From Vreelandella olivaria (GTDB lineage: Bacteria; Pseudomonadota; Gammaproteobacteria; Pseudomonadales; Halomonadaceae): a stretch of 64,000 nt of DNA. The stretch lies in the NCBI GenBank assembly GCA_004295565.1, contig AP019416.1:4836001-4900000 (forward strand). Reading direction: 5' to 3'. A program made the translations under genes and the position numbers. Shown here in pieces: positions 1 to 9,828 of the stretch (position 1 is the stretch's first letter; every line of letters starts with the position of its first letter). The notes beneath the pieces are model-generated. The model was not told the DNA's origin, searched no databases, and was given only the letters and a program-made list of their open reading frames with translations.

Positions 1-1
1 G

Positions 2-1380
2 GACACCTTTCATATCTTCTCCCGCCAGACCGAGCTAGGCACCATTGGCCGCATCCCGGGGGATCGCATCTTCCTGGTACAGACCGCCGATGCGCCGCGT
101 CTCTCTATGGATCACCTGTCGTGGAGCCGCCACTACCGCTGTTTCCCCGGCCAGGGCGAGCTGCAGATGGATAAGTTCATGGCCATGTTGGATGAGACCC
201 GTTACGACGGCCCGCTCTCCCACGAGATCTTTAACGATGTCTTCCGCATGGGCCACAGCGACCAGACGGCCCGGGACGGGCTGCGTTCCTACAACCTGCT
301 GCGCAGCATGCAGGGCGACAGCGGGATTCCCGCGCCGCAGCCAATTGAGTCGGTCGCCTTTCTGGAAATCGCCGTTGAGCCTGACGATTTAGCCTCGCTG
401 CGGGAGCTGCTCAGCGCGCTGGGCATGGCCTGCGTGGGCCGTCACCACACGCTTAACGCCGAACGCTGGGCGGCAGGTGACGTCAATCTGGTGCTCAATG
501 CCGAATCGAGCTTTACCGGCCGCACGCCAGGACGCGATGCCACCGCTGTCACTGCCATCGGCCTGCGGGTAGGCAACGCTTATGAAGCGTTTAAACGTGC
601 CGACAAACTTGGCTACGATATTGTCGAGCCTGAAGAAGTGGGCGCCAGCCACCGCATGAGTGCGCTGCGCAATGTGGATGGCAGCCTCTCCTACATTATT
701 GATGACTCGCAGCTAAGCCGCACCTGGGATCGCGAGTTCCCTGTGGATGTACAGCCGGTTCCCCAGGGGGCACTGGTGGATATCGACCATATCAGCGTGG
801 CGCTCTCCTACCACGACTACCTCTCGCTGATGCTGCAGTACCGCGCTATTTTCGAGCTGGCGCCCACCCCTCCTTCGATGTCACCGACCCCCGCGGGCTG
901 ATCCAGAGCCAGGTGCTGCAGAACTACAATGGCCGCTTTCGCTTGGCGCTTAACGCCAGTGCCTCGCCGGATACCGCCAGCAACCGTTTTGTGCGCCAGT
1001 ACGGCGGCTCGGGAATTCACCATGTTGCCCTGCGCACCAGCGCCATGCGCGACACCAGTGCGGCGCTGCAGCAGGCGGGCACGCCGGTACTGCCGATTCC
1101 CGGTAACTACTACCGTGACCTGGCCGCACGCTTTGACCTACCGGCGCAAACCCTGCAATGGATGCAGGAGCATCACATTCTCTTTGATCAGGACAGCGAC
1201 GGTGACTTCCATCAGCTGTATACCCAGCCCGGCCGCCAGGCGTTCTTCTTTGAGTTGGTGCAGCGGGAAGGTTACCAAGGGCTGGGCGCGCCGAATGCCT
1301 TTGTGCGTGTCACTGCGCAGCAGCGCCTGGAAGCGGCTATTAGCAGCCGCCATCAAGACAAGGGAGAGAGCCAAGCATGA
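2..1380 (+). CDS. quiC: 3-dehydroshikimate dehydratase/HPPD-like fusion, copy 1 (5'-truncated by window edge)
   Basis: This is the C-terminal three quarters of a bifunctional-looking protein. The end of a TIM-barrel 3-dehydroshikimate dehydratase domain is joined to a 4-hydroxyphenylpyruvate-dioxygenase-like VOC region. The dehydratase makes protocatechuate from 3-dehydroshikimate in quinate/shikimate catabolism. Visible dehydratase metal ligands match D165, Q191 and E239 of the complete copy at 9829; the VOC part keeps two His (DIDHIS, GIHHVA) and one Glu (FFFELVQ). The nucleotide match to copy 2 is very high, with mostly silent changes. One C is missing from a C-run near 870 relative to copy 2, which breaks the frame there. 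The stop overlaps the next start as ATGA, so it forms an operon with the dehydrogenase gene. The start lies left of the window. Confidence 0.9.
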
Positions 1381-2251
1381 TCAAACTGGGACTGGTAGGT
1401 GAGGGTATCGCAAAATCACAATCTCCCGATCTGCATGAGCGCTTGGGAGCATCGTTGGGAGAGCCGGTACGCTACGATTTAGTCGACAGCCTGGGGTGGC
1501 GGGTTTTGACTTCCCCAGCGCTATCCAAACACTGCGCAGCGAGGGCTACCGGGGCACCAATGTCACCTTTCCATTTAAGGAGAGAGCCGCGCAGCTGGCC
1601 GATATCCGCGGTGAAGGGGTGCGTCGGGTAGGCACCGCCAACACGCTGCTGTTCGATGAGAGCGGTCTGCGCGCTGAAAACACCGATTACACCGGCTTTA
1701 TCAGCGCCTACCGCCACTCTTTCGGTGACCAGCCCGCAGGCGAGGTGCTGTTGATTGGCGCCGGCGGCGTGGGCCGCGCGGTGGCGTGCGCGCTGGGAGA
1801 ACTTGCCGTTAGCCATATCCATATTCTTGAACATGACAGTGCCCGGGCAGAGAGCCTCAGCCGTGACCTTAACGCCATGGGCATTAACGCGGCGTGCATC
1901 ACATCAGAGCAGGCGCAGCGAGAACTGCCTCATTGCCACGGCGTGGTCAACTGCTCGCCGATTGGCCATATCAACCACCCCGGCTGCCCCATCGATACCG
2001 CCGGGCTGGGTGATCAGCATTGGGTATTTGATGCGGTGTACATCCCCGCCCACACCGAGCTGCTAAAGGCCGCCCACCGGGCGGCGCCAAACACTGTCGG
2101 GTGTTGATCTGTTTGTGTTTCAGGGCGTGGATGCGTTTCGCTTTTCACCGCCGATTGCATCACCTCTGAACAGATCGATCCGCAGGTGATACCGCTGCGT
2201 ACGCATTATATCGAGCAGCTGGTCTCCTCTTCTGCTCAATTCGTCTCATAA
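1377..2251 (+). CDS. quinate/shikimate dehydrogenase family protein (frameshifted)
   Basis: An AroE-family NAD(P)-dependent dehydrogenase, about 291 residues once frames are joined. The N-terminus (GLVGEGIAKSQSP) resembles catabolic quinate/shikimate dehydrogenases more than housekeeping AroE. Also visible are GTNVTFPFKE with the substrate Lys, ENTDYTGF with the catalytic Asp, a Rossmann GAGGVGRA and VNCSPIGH. The gene overlaps quiC by 4 bp, so together they would oxidise quinate or shikimate and aromatise the product to protocatechuate. Three indels are needed: a lost base near 1490, a gained base near 2084 and a lost T in a T-run near 2143. Its last codons recur as a scar behind the second quiC copy. 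Sequence errors are likelier than decay because neighbours are affected the same way. Substrate (quinate or shikimate) cannot be decided here. Confidence 0.8.
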
Positions 2252-2480
2252 AACTCGAGCTATGAAGCACGAACAGATGCAAGGGGTTGCGTATTCATTC
2301 TTAAAGAACCAACGTCAACCATTGCCAGAACAACACGTCTATGAGGAAACCCAACCTCATTCCCCTTTTCAGGTTACATGATAGTTTCAACCAGAGAATG
2401 TTATATAAATCGACATGAACTACTTCAATACGACTTATTTTCAAAGTTGTATTTGGAAAGATAGGCACGCAAGAAATTGA

Positions 2481-2489
2481 ATACTGTAT
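2481..2489. promoter_or_regulatory. candidate GntR operator upstream of its own gene
   Basis: The palindrome ATACTGTAT sits 77 bp upstream of the GntR start. The same nine bases, extended to a 17-bp perfect dyad, occur before dctP at 3718-3734. The shared flanks (ATACTGTATG, then AGTG or CAGTG) suggest one regulator acts at both sites. The rest of 2252-2526 holds no gene, only AT-rich promoter-like sequence and a T-run at 2501-2510. Confidence 0.5.
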
Positions 2490-2565
2490 GCTAGTGGTAG
2501 ATTTTTTTTTATAGTGGCGGTTTATAGTGGGCTATAAAAGCCGGAAAGAGGATAACTTGACCAAT

Positions 2566-3246
2566 ATGCCCAGCAAGCAAACCATGAACCTAGGACGCAT
2601 TAAACCGCGAACTCTAGCGATGGAAGTAGCGGATGAACTGAAGGCGGCAATCATCTCCACCAAGATTGGTCTAGGAGAAATACTCTCGGAAGAGCGTGTA
2701 GCGACCGAAATGGGGGTTAGCAGAACCCCTGTCCGCGAGGCTTTTTCAATTCTTCAGCACCAGGGACTGCTGACAGTGCTACCTCGTCGAGGCAGTATTG
2801 TCTTCCGTCCGGATGCTAGCGACATCGAGATGCTGGTCGACTTCCGCCGGCAAATGGAACTGGGTGCAGCGAAGCTGGCGATTAACAGCGCGCCCGCCGA
2901 AACGTCGACGGCGCTGAACCGTATAATTGAAAGCATGGGCCACGCGCGTAACAACGATGAGTTACTCGCCTACACCGAGGCTGACGACGCCTTCCATGCC
3001 ACTTTCTTCGAATTCTGCGGTAACCCTTATTATGGCCAAGCCTACGAGCTGATCTCGGGACGGATTAGCGCACTTCGAGCGCACCTTTCGGTGCCGCTGA
3101 AGATTTACCGCACGAGAGCTTATGACGAGCATTTAGCCATCGGGAACGCCTTCGAGGAAAGGGACGAAGAAAAGCTTCTGCTCGTCTTAGAGCAGCATAT
3201 CTCGGCAATGACCGAAAACTATGTGAAGGCGCTTGCCTCCCTCTAA
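2566..3246 (+). CDS. GntR-family regulator, FadR/FCD type
   Basis: A 226-residue regulator with an N-terminal winged helix (LGEILSEERVATEMGVSRTP, then VREAFSILQHQGLL) and an all-helical FCD ligand domain. Conserved Asp and His of the FCD metal site are visible in DDAFHATFFEF and near the C-terminus (EQHISAM). The FCD class usually represses carboxylate or sugar-acid catabolic genes and is released by a pathway intermediate. It faces the same way as the TRAP operon. ATG at 2566 is chosen over an in-frame TTG at 2557 and GTG at 2527 because AAGAGGA at 2546-2552 can serve it; TTG at 2557 is nearly as good. The frame is intact. Control of dctPQM is inferred from the shared operator. Confidence 0.88.
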   Translation: MPSKQTMNLGRIKPRTLAMEVADELKAAIISTKIGLGEILSEERVATEMGVSRTPVREAFSILQHQGLLTVLPRRGSIVFRPDASDIEMLVDFRRQMELGAAKLAINSAPAETSTALNRIIESMGHARNNDELLAYTEADDAFHATFFEFCGNPYYGQAYELISGRISALRAHLSVPLKIYRTRAYDEHLAIGNAFEERDEEKLLLVLEQHISAMTENYVKALASL

Positions 3247-3792
3247 TATCTGCCGAATTGACAGCCATAGACTCAATGCCCTGCTTCGCATAAGAGTGAT
3301 GTTACCTATATACGGCATACGTGGCTTTCAATCCTTCTCTCAGCTATTCAAACCAATCGATAACAGTGGCGTGAACTTTGTTTCGCAGAATTCGGGCCTG
3401 ACATGTGACTGGCCCTGCCTGCTCGCTGAATGCGACGCTCGATATAAGCTCGACCACCTCGGGTCTAGCAATAGTAAAGAGACTAGCTTAGTTCCAAGGA
3501 ACCGCTAGCAGCACCTCACTTACCCGCCATCCTGTTACACACTCCAATATCTTCCAGAGTCACTCAGCGAAACGCCATGGTTTTCTGGGGCATCGGGGAG
3601 AAAGGCAATGCTAGCTCATTGAAAATACTGAATACTGGTTCTTTCCATTCATTGAGAGCCTGTGCTTACGTCCTGCCATAAGGCAAAGATGCTCCTGAGT
3701 GATCATTATCCGCTTGTTGACATACTGTATGTCAGTGAATTAGATTTCTATCAGTGAGGTTGTAAGTAATATTAAAAACAAAGGAGAACAAA
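3247..3792. other. 546-bp intergenic region before the TRAP operon
   Basis: I see no convincing gene. An open frame at 3233-3508 lacks a ribosome site and family features. The only clear elements are the promoter/operator at 3717-3745 and a Shine-Dalgarno AAGGAG at 3781-3786 for dctP. The length is unusual for this gene-dense stretch and could hold a longer leader or further operator half-sites. Confidence 0.5.
3717..3745 (+). promoter_or_regulatory. dctP promoter overlapped by 17-bp palindromic operator
   Basis: TTGACA at 3717-3722 is a consensus -35. A weak -10 (TTAGAT, 3740-3745) follows 17 bp on. The perfect dyad TGACATA-CTG-TATGTCA (3718-3734) covers the -35 and half the spacer, so a bound regulator would exclude RNA polymerase. 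The core ATACTGTAT is repeated upstream of the GntR gene. The palindrome is seen directly; repression by GntR is inferred. Confidence 0.65.
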
Positions 3793-4777
3793 ATGTTTAA
3801 GAAGCCCCTTACCTTAGCGGTTGCCGCTGCAATAACGCTGGCAACTCAGTACGCCACTGCACAAGATGCGATCACGCTACGCGTAGCACACTCTATGCCG
3901 GCATCTCATAGCTACCAGTCCTGGATTGAGGATTTCGCGGTCGAGCTGGAACGCTTGGCTCCTGGCAAAATTGAGGTCGAGGCGTTCCCGAATGCTCAAC
4001 TCGGAAACGAGACGGAATACCTTGAAGGTATGCAGTTTGGTGTGATTGAAGGAGCTGTGGTCGGGCGTCACGGCCAGATTGATCAGCGGCTCGAAGTTCT
4101 CAATTTGCCGATGATCTATCGAGACGCCAACCATCTAGATGAGGTACTACGCAGCGATAGTGAGGTTCAGCAAACGTTAGACGACATCATGTACGAAAAT
4201 GGCTACAAGGTGTTGGGTTGGGGTGAGCTGGGCTTCCGCGACATTACCACTTCGGGCGTACCGATCCGCAAGGCACAAGACTTGGAGGCTCGATATCCGG
4301 GTGCCTAACGTCGAGCCATGGCTCATCGCCTTTCGTGAATGGGGCGCAAACCCTACACCACTCGATTTCTCTGAACTCTACTCAGCACTTCAGCAAGGCG
4401 TAGTAAACGCGCAGGAAAACCCACCCGAGGTTATCGTTAACTCACGTTTCGATGAGGTTCAGGACACGCTTTCGCTGACTGAGCATGCCTCAATTCCTTC
4501 TGAGTTCATTGTCTCAGCCAGCTTTTGGGAAAGCTTAGACGCTGACTTGCAGGAAGCTGTCATGGAGGCGGCGACAATCAGCCGTGATGCGCAGGTTGAA
4601 GCCACGCGTGAAGCTAACAAAGCGTTAGTTGATGAGCTCTCTGATCGCGGTATGACCATCGTTTCAGATGTGGATCGTAACAGTTTCCGTGCTGGCGCCG
4701 AAGCTTCATGGGCCGCCTATGAAGACCGCATTGGCGCCGATCTCATTGAAGCCGTCCGCACCGCTGGCCAGGATTAA
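3793..4777 (+). CDS. dctP: TRAP transporter solute-binding protein (frameshifted)
   Basis: Periplasmic solute receptor of a tripartite ATP-independent transporter, about 327 residues. A signal peptide (MFKKPLTLAVAAAITLATQ, cleaved near ATAQDA) is followed by the DctP fold: an early LRVAHSMP strand, GELGFRDITTSG in the middle, then DIRVPNVEPW with the Arg that in this family grips the substrate carboxylate. Membrane genes dctQ and dctM follow immediately. The frame breaks near 4290 (net +1 or -2). The ligand is unknown; the downstream dehydrogenase, epimerase and isomerase genes and the flanking quiC copies point to a hydroxylated or hydroaromatic acid. Confidence 0.88.
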
Positions 4778-4781
4778 AACA

Positions 4782-5249
4782 ATGGAAATGATTAGCCGGA
4801 TTCTGAAGATCCTGATCGGCCTATTGCTTGCTGCGCTGGTGGCTGTCGTCACGCTGGGCGTTGTCTATCGCTACTTCCTTCAATCTTCCCTCTACTGGGG
4901 AACTGAAGTGCCGAACATCATTCTGGTCTGGCTAGTCTTCCTCGGCAGTGTTGCCGCCTATCACCAGCACTCGCATATCGCTTTCACAGTGGTGAGCGAA
5001 ATGCTGCCAAGCTGGCTTGGTCGTTGGAACGATGTAATTGTGCTGATGGTGACTCTGCTCTTCTTCAGCATCATGTTGTGGCAAGGCGCGCTGATGACAC
5101 AACAGAGTATGACCTCTTTCACCGAAGCGTTGCATATCCCTAAAGCGTGGGTATATGGCGCTATTCCCATCTCGTCGGCGCTAATCGAGCTCATGGTGCT
5201 GGCGCGGCTGGGCCCGGCATTAAAGGCTGCTGTCAGACGCGACGCATAA
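4782..5249 (+). CDS. dctQ: TRAP transporter small permease
   Basis: A 155-residue inner-membrane protein with four predicted membrane segments, the usual size and topology of DctQ. The start ATG at 4782 lies 4 bp after the dctP stop; upstream in-frame codons belong to the dctP overlap. Segment one begins LKILIGLLLAALVAVV, and GTEVPNIILVWLVFLGSV is the characteristic DctQ second helix. It links the binding protein to the ion-coupled DctM channel. The frame is intact. Confidence 0.9.
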   Translation: MEMISRILKILIGLLLAALVAVVTLGVVYRYFLQSSLYWGTEVPNIILVWLVFLGSVAAYHQHSHIAFTVVSEMLPSWLGRWNDVIVLMVTLLFFSIMLWQGALMTQQSMTSFTEALHIPKAWVYGAIPISSALIELMVLARLGPALKAAVRRDA

Positions 5250-5277
5250 TAAAACTCTCCCGATAGGAAACTAACAA

Positions 5278-6554
5278 ATGCTGCTGACAATCGCACTCGT
5301 CTTTGTCTTGCTGCTGCTCATTGGCGTGCCCATCGGTTTCGGTATGGGGCTTGCGGCAACCATCGCTATTTGGCTGGATGGCAGCTATCCGCTGCTGATC
5401 ATCGGTCACAAAATGGTCAACGCTATTTCGTCATTTTCGCTGGTTGCGGTACCTCTCTTCATTCTTGCAGGGGCACTGGCTGGTGAGACATCGATAGCGC
5501 AACGCCTCGTGCGCTTTGCCGATGCGATTGTTGGGCATATTCGTGGTGGCTTGGGACAAGTGAATGTTGCCGCCTCTATGTTCTTTGGTGGCATCTCCGG
5601 GTCGGCAGTGGCCGATACTGCGGCGCTCGGCTCACTCATGGTACCGCCAATGGAGCGGCAGGGTTACACCCGAGAAGATGCGGGTGCCATTACTATTTGC
5701 TCATCCACTATCGGCGTACTGATCCCTCCTTCAATTCCCATGGTGCTCTACGGTATTACAGTGGGTGAGAGTGTGGGCCAGCTATTTCTCGCGGGTATTG
5801 TGCCTGGCTTGTTGGTCGGCCTGATGCTGATGGCAGCGGTTTTCACAATGGCCAAACGCAAAAAGTGGCCACGCCGGGAACAACGTGCTACCCGCCGGGA
5901 GCTTTGGGAGAGTTTTAAAGCGCCTTTCTTTCGCTGCTGCTTCCGATCTTCCTGCTCGGCGCCATTGTAAGCGGATTGACGACGGCAACAGAGGCAGGCG
6001 TTATCGGCGTGATTTATGCACTGCTGCTCGGCGGTGTGATCTATCGTGACCAGACGTTGATGCAAATGTGGAAGGTTCTGGTTAACTCTTCGATCAACAC
6101 AGCTGTGCCACTGTTTATCCTTGCCACCACTTCCGTTACAGCCTGGATTGTTGCCGTAGAGAGATACCCAGCCACCCTGGTCACCCTTTTTGAGACGGGT
6201 GGGTACGGCCCTTGGACGATCATTCTATTGATCATTCTCTTTTTGCTGGTGGTTGGGATGTTCATGGATCTTGTCCCGGCCTTGGTGCTCTTCGCCCCGA
6301 TACTGCTGCCTGTTGCTGAGGCTGCGGGCTACGATTCAGTGCACTTCGGCATCATTATGATCATGACATTAGGGATTGGTCTGGTCACCCCTCCCGTGGG
6401 CAACTGTATCTATCTAGGTTCGGTGATTGCACGAGTTGGCGTTGGGCGCCTATCTGTTGCCTCGTTGCCTTTCCTGGCCGTCAACATGCTGGCGCTGTGC
6501 CTCGTGGCCTTCTGGCCTTGGCTGACGCTGGCACTACCAAAGCTATTCTACTGA
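5278..6554 (+). CDS. dctM: TRAP transporter large permease (frameshifted)
   Basis: Large membrane subunit that drives solute import with a sodium or proton gradient; about 425 residues and many hydrophobic helices. Family landmarks are the N-terminal VLLLIGVPIGFGMG, FFGGISGSAVADTAALGSLM and SSTIGVLIPPSIPMVLYG hairpin motifs, then GMFMDLVPALVLFAPILLP and LGIGLVTPPVGNCIYLGS in the second half. One base is missing near 5922-5930 in a run of C/T; both halves otherwise align without gaps. It lies 28 bp after dctQ in the same operon. Confidence 0.9.
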
Positions 6555-6599
6555 GTCATCAGCGCAGTCCCTTAGGCAATGCGGCAGGAGAACCAAATA

Positions 6600-7288
6600 A
6601 TGACGGGATTTTTGGGGCAAGGAGTACTTGCCAACTGGGGTGGCGTCACCGAGGTAGCAGAGACAGATTATAACGCTTGGCACAGCCTTGAGCACATGCC
6701 TGAAAGAATGTCGGTTCCGGGCTTCCTGCGTGGTCGGCGTTGTATTGCGGTGGAAGGAACACCGGCTCACCGTCGCTACTTCATGATGTATGAGACCCGC
6801 ACGCTTGAGACATTAGAGTCTGCACCTTATCTTGCGCGCCTTAATGACCCAACGCCTTGGACACAGCGAATTTTGTCTGAATACATAGCGCCATCGCGGA
6901 CGGTTTGCCGCGTGCTTAACAGTACAGGGCGCGGTGTCGGTGGTTGGATCGCCACCTTTGAGTTTGAGAAGACAAGCGAGAAGCGGCAACCGCATTCGCT
7001 AACGGCGACTGGATCGACAAGGTGATGCATCTTGATGGCATCTTGGCCGCTCATGCGCTCGAAGGCGATCCTACCGCAGGCCAACAACCCACGAAGGAGA
7101 AGACCTTTCGCGAATCTCGCGATAAGGACATTACCGTCGCCGTTGTTCTGCTGGTGGAGGGAATGGATCGCGCCTCTGTTGAGGCGGCGATAGTGGCTCT
7201 TAAGAACTACCTAGGAGCACTTGCGTCTGACTGCGTCACGCTTTACCAAACCCAGCACGTACTGAGCGATGTCGACGCCCATGCATGA
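6600..7288 (+). CDS. dimeric alpha/beta-barrel protein, EthD/DUF4286-like (frameshifted)
   Basis: About 229 residues. The first half carries the WHSLEHMPERMSVPGFLRGRR pattern typical of small ferredoxin-like alpha/beta-barrel proteins that bind aromatic or lactone-like ligands. The second half may be another such domain (VAVVLLVEGMDRASVEAA), so this could be a tandem-domain protein. Biochemistry for the family is poor. ATG 6600 has GGCAGGAG upstream; an earlier in-frame ATG at 6579 lacks a site. One base is missing near 6975-7000. It sits between dctM and an epimerase gene with short or overlapping junctions, implying a role in the same pathway, perhaps as an isomerase or lactone-processing enzyme. 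Confidence 0.6.
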
Positions 7289-8229
7289 CCTTGACGTCCC
7301 TCCACTCCCCTCCTCTGATGCACCCAAAGTTCTGGTGACAGGGGCCGCGGGGTTCATCGGCGCTTGGACACTGCGCGCACTGCTCTTTGAAGGCTACTGC
7401 CCCGTTGTCTTTGATTTGAAAGAGGATCGCCGTTTGGTGGCCGATATCTGTGGCTCAGATGCCGCCAACATGCTCCATTGGCACACAGGCGATATCCGGA
7501 ACATGGATCAGTTACAAGCAGCGGCCATGGGAACGGAGCGAATCATTCATCTAGCAGGCATGCTGACGCCCGGTTGCCGCGCTAACCCTCGGCTCGGGGC
7601 GGAAGTGAACCTGATTGGCTTGCTTAACGTCTTTGCTATCGCACAAACACTCCACCAGAAGGGCGTGCTTTACATGAGCTCTGCCGGGGTGTACGGCCCT
7701 AGTGGGGCACAATACCCCAGCCTACAACGCTGTATGGTGCCTTTAAGTTAGCCGGCGAAATTTGCGCGCAATCTTTCTGGAATGATGATGGGATCGCCTC
7801 CATCGGGGTGCGCCCTTATGTCGTTTACGGGCCTGGGCGCGCGATAGGCCTTTCTGCTGCACCCAGCCTTGCGGCACGTGCTGTGGCTGAAGGTCGATCG
7901 TTCACTATCCCCTTCACAGGGCTGCTTGACATGATTTATGTCGCAGACGTGGCCACCGCTTTGTGGCTGCACTGAAAGCCGATACTGCAGGCGCGCATGT
8001 GGTGAATTTGTTCGGCCAAAGGATCGAGTCCGTTGAGGTGGCGCGCCTGCTTGAAGAGCAGGCCAGCGAGGATATCACGGTGACAGCAAGGGGAGATCCG
8101 ATGCCCATTATGCTCCCGCCACCCGATGACAGTGCCGTCATCTTGCAGGACTGGTCACCCACCCCCCTTTCTCAAGGGCTGAAAAAGACAATCAAATATT
8201 ACCGAGCGAACGCTGGAGTAGAATCATGA
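7269..8229 (+). CDS. NAD-dependent epimerase/dehydratase, extended SDR (frameshifted)
   Basis: An extended short-chain dehydrogenase of about 320 residues. The Rossmann start VLVTGAAGFIGAW follows a short N-terminal tail. MSSAGVYGPSG supplies the Ser, and the catalytic Tyr-Lys pair is in TLYGAFKLAGE. VRPYVVYGPGR is also typical of sugar-nucleotide or sugar-acid epimerases, and uronate dehydrogenase-like enzymes share this layout. Two bases are missing, near 7715 and in a T-run near 7960. The start overlaps the preceding gene by 20 bp and the stop overlaps the next start (ATGA), indicating translational coupling. Confidence 0.78.
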
Positions 8230-8966
8230 CACGGAAGCTGGAAGGGCAGATCACGATCATTACCGGAGGGGCACGCGGCATTGGGCGTGGGATCGCTAAG
8301 CGCCTGGCGGCAGACGGCGCGCAGGTTATTATATGGGATATCCGGCCCGAGTATTTCGACTCAGTGGCTGCGGGCTTCAAGCCCACTGACACCATGGCCG
8401 TCGATGTTGCTGATCCCGACAGTGTTGCTACTGCCGCTCAGGCAGTGCTGACGAAGTATGGCACTCCCTCGATTGTAATTAATAATGCGGGAATTAATGG
8501 TCCCGTCGTACCCGTAGCTGAATATGACTTTGAGACATGGCGACGGGTGGTGCAAGTCAACCTTGATAGCGTGTTCCTGGTTAGCCGTGCCTTTGTCCCT
8601 GCCATGGTTGAAAAGGGCTACGGACGCATTGTTACCGTCGCCTCAATTGCGGGAAAAGAGGGAGTGCCCGGCATCGCTGCCTACGCTTCGGCTAAAGCGG
8701 GGGCTATCGGTTTCACGAAATCGCTTGCGAAAGAGCTAGTGACCAGCGGGATTACTGTTAATGCTGTGGCCCCTGTCATGGTTGAGACAGAGCTATTAGA
8801 GCAAATGACAGCAGAGCATATAGCTGCTTCAAAAGCGAAGATCCCGATGCAGCGTCTACTCGATATTGAGGAGCTAGCCGCTGTTGTAGCCTTTGCAGCT
8901 AGCCCTGAATGCTCATGTACCACTGGCTTCGTGTTCGATGCATCAGGCGGGCGGGCAACTTACTAA
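8226..8966 (+). CDS. SDR-family oxidoreductase (FabG-like)
   Basis: A 246-residue classical short-chain dehydrogenase with intact frame. Cofactor loop is TGGARGIGRG; catalytic residues are N (NNAGING), S (VASIAGKEG) and YASAK. The Asp after the second strand (IIWDIRP) favours NAD over NADP. It probably oxidises a secondary alcohol in the TRAP-imported substrate. It overlaps its neighbours by 4 bp and 1 bp (TAATG), so it belongs to the dctPQM operon. The exact substrate cannot be read from sequence. Confidence 0.88.
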   Translation: MTRKLEGQITIITGGARGIGRGIAKRLAADGAQVIIWDIRPEYFDSVAAGFKPTDTMAVDVADPDSVATAAQAVLTKYGTPSIVINNAGINGPVVPVAEYDFETWRRVVQVNLDSVFLVSRAFVPAMVEKGYGRIVTVASIAGKEGVPGIAAYASAKAGAIGFTKSLAKELVTSGITVNAVAPVMVETELLEQMTAEHIAASKAKIPMQRLLDIEELAAVVAFAASPECSCTTGFVFDASGGRATY

Positions 8967-9754
8967 TGGCTCATCCCATCGGACTCGCGCATTTGAGTGC
9001 AATAGAACTTGAGCCTACCGCGCTGCTCGACTTGGCTGCTGAAACGGGACACGCTTCAGTTGCACTGCGGCTACACTCTGCGGCGGCTGACACACCCTTC
9101 TACCCGATGGTGCCAGGCACTGTCGAGACACGGGCACTGCGTGATCATGCCCATACACGGGGCGTCTCCATCAGTGAAATAGAGCTAGTACCGATCACCC
9201 ACAATCTAGTGCCGGATACGCTGCGACCTCTTCTACAAGTCGCAAGGGAGTTGGGGGCGACGGGGCTGATTGTGACTGGCGACATTGATGATCGAACGCT
9301 GTTAATTGACCGCTTTACGGCGATCTGCAAAAACGCAGCGGCACACGGGCTGCTTGTCCATCTTGAATTCATGCGCTGGCGTGCTGTTGGCACACTCTCT
9401 GATGCACGTGAGGTGGTGGAGCGCTCTGAGCAGCATAATGCCCGGATTCTGGTGGATTTGTTGCATCTTGCCCGCTCAGGTGGCACCGCTAAGGACTTAG
9501 CCGCGCTGCCACCTAACATGGTCAACTTAGTACAGATTTGCGACGCAACGGCAGAGCTTCAGGGCGATATTATTGCTGAGGCTCGTGGCGGCCGGCTCAC
9601 TCCTGGTCAAGGCGCACTCCCCATTCCGGACATGCTCTCAGCGCTACGCGGTACATGGAACGCAGCACTTGAACTACCTGGTATGGGTGAAGGAGATGCC
9701 AGGCGAACAGCGCTCGCCGAAGCACGGGCACAGACTGAGCAGTTGTGTAGGTAA
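8966..9754 (+). CDS. sugar phosphate isomerase/epimerase-like TIM barrel
   Basis: A 262-residue AP-endonuclease-2 superfamily barrel (xylose isomerase-like). Strand ends carry the likely metal ligands: HLEFMRW, ILVDLLHLARSG and VQICDA, in the order seen in sugar isomerases and in the dehydratase half of QuiC. The ATG overlaps the previous TAA (TAATG); an earlier in-frame start would lie inside that gene. The frame is intact. It is the last gene before quiC copy 2 and could be an isomerase or a second dehydratase. Family membership is clear but not reaction. Confidence 0.72.
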   Translation: MAHPIGLAHLSAIELEPTALLDLAAETGHASVALRLHSAAADTPFYPMVPGTVETRALRDHAHTRGVSISEIELVPITHNLVPDTLRPLLQVARELGATGLIVTGDIDDRTLLIDRFTAICKNAAAHGLLVHLEFMRWRAVGTLSDAREVVERSEQHNARILVDLLHLARSGGTAKDLAALPPNMVNLVQICDATAELQGDIIAEARGGRLTPGQGALPIPDMLSALRGTWNAALELPGMGEGDARRTALAEARAQTEQLCR

Positions 9755-9828
9755 AGCACTCTCGCCAGCCGCCCTTCATGCCATGCCTATTGGGATACTG
9801 ACTTTATCAATGCAAGGAGCGTGATGCC

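Noticed and set aside
1377-2251. Reading the dehydrogenase gene as a true pseudogene
   Set aside because: Three indels look like decay, but neighbouring and essential genes show the same error type, so the call stays CDS.
3233-3508. Open frame of 91 codons after the GntR gene
   Set aside because: Starts inside the GntR coding sequence, has no ribosome site, signal or family pattern, and atypical composition; treated as chance.
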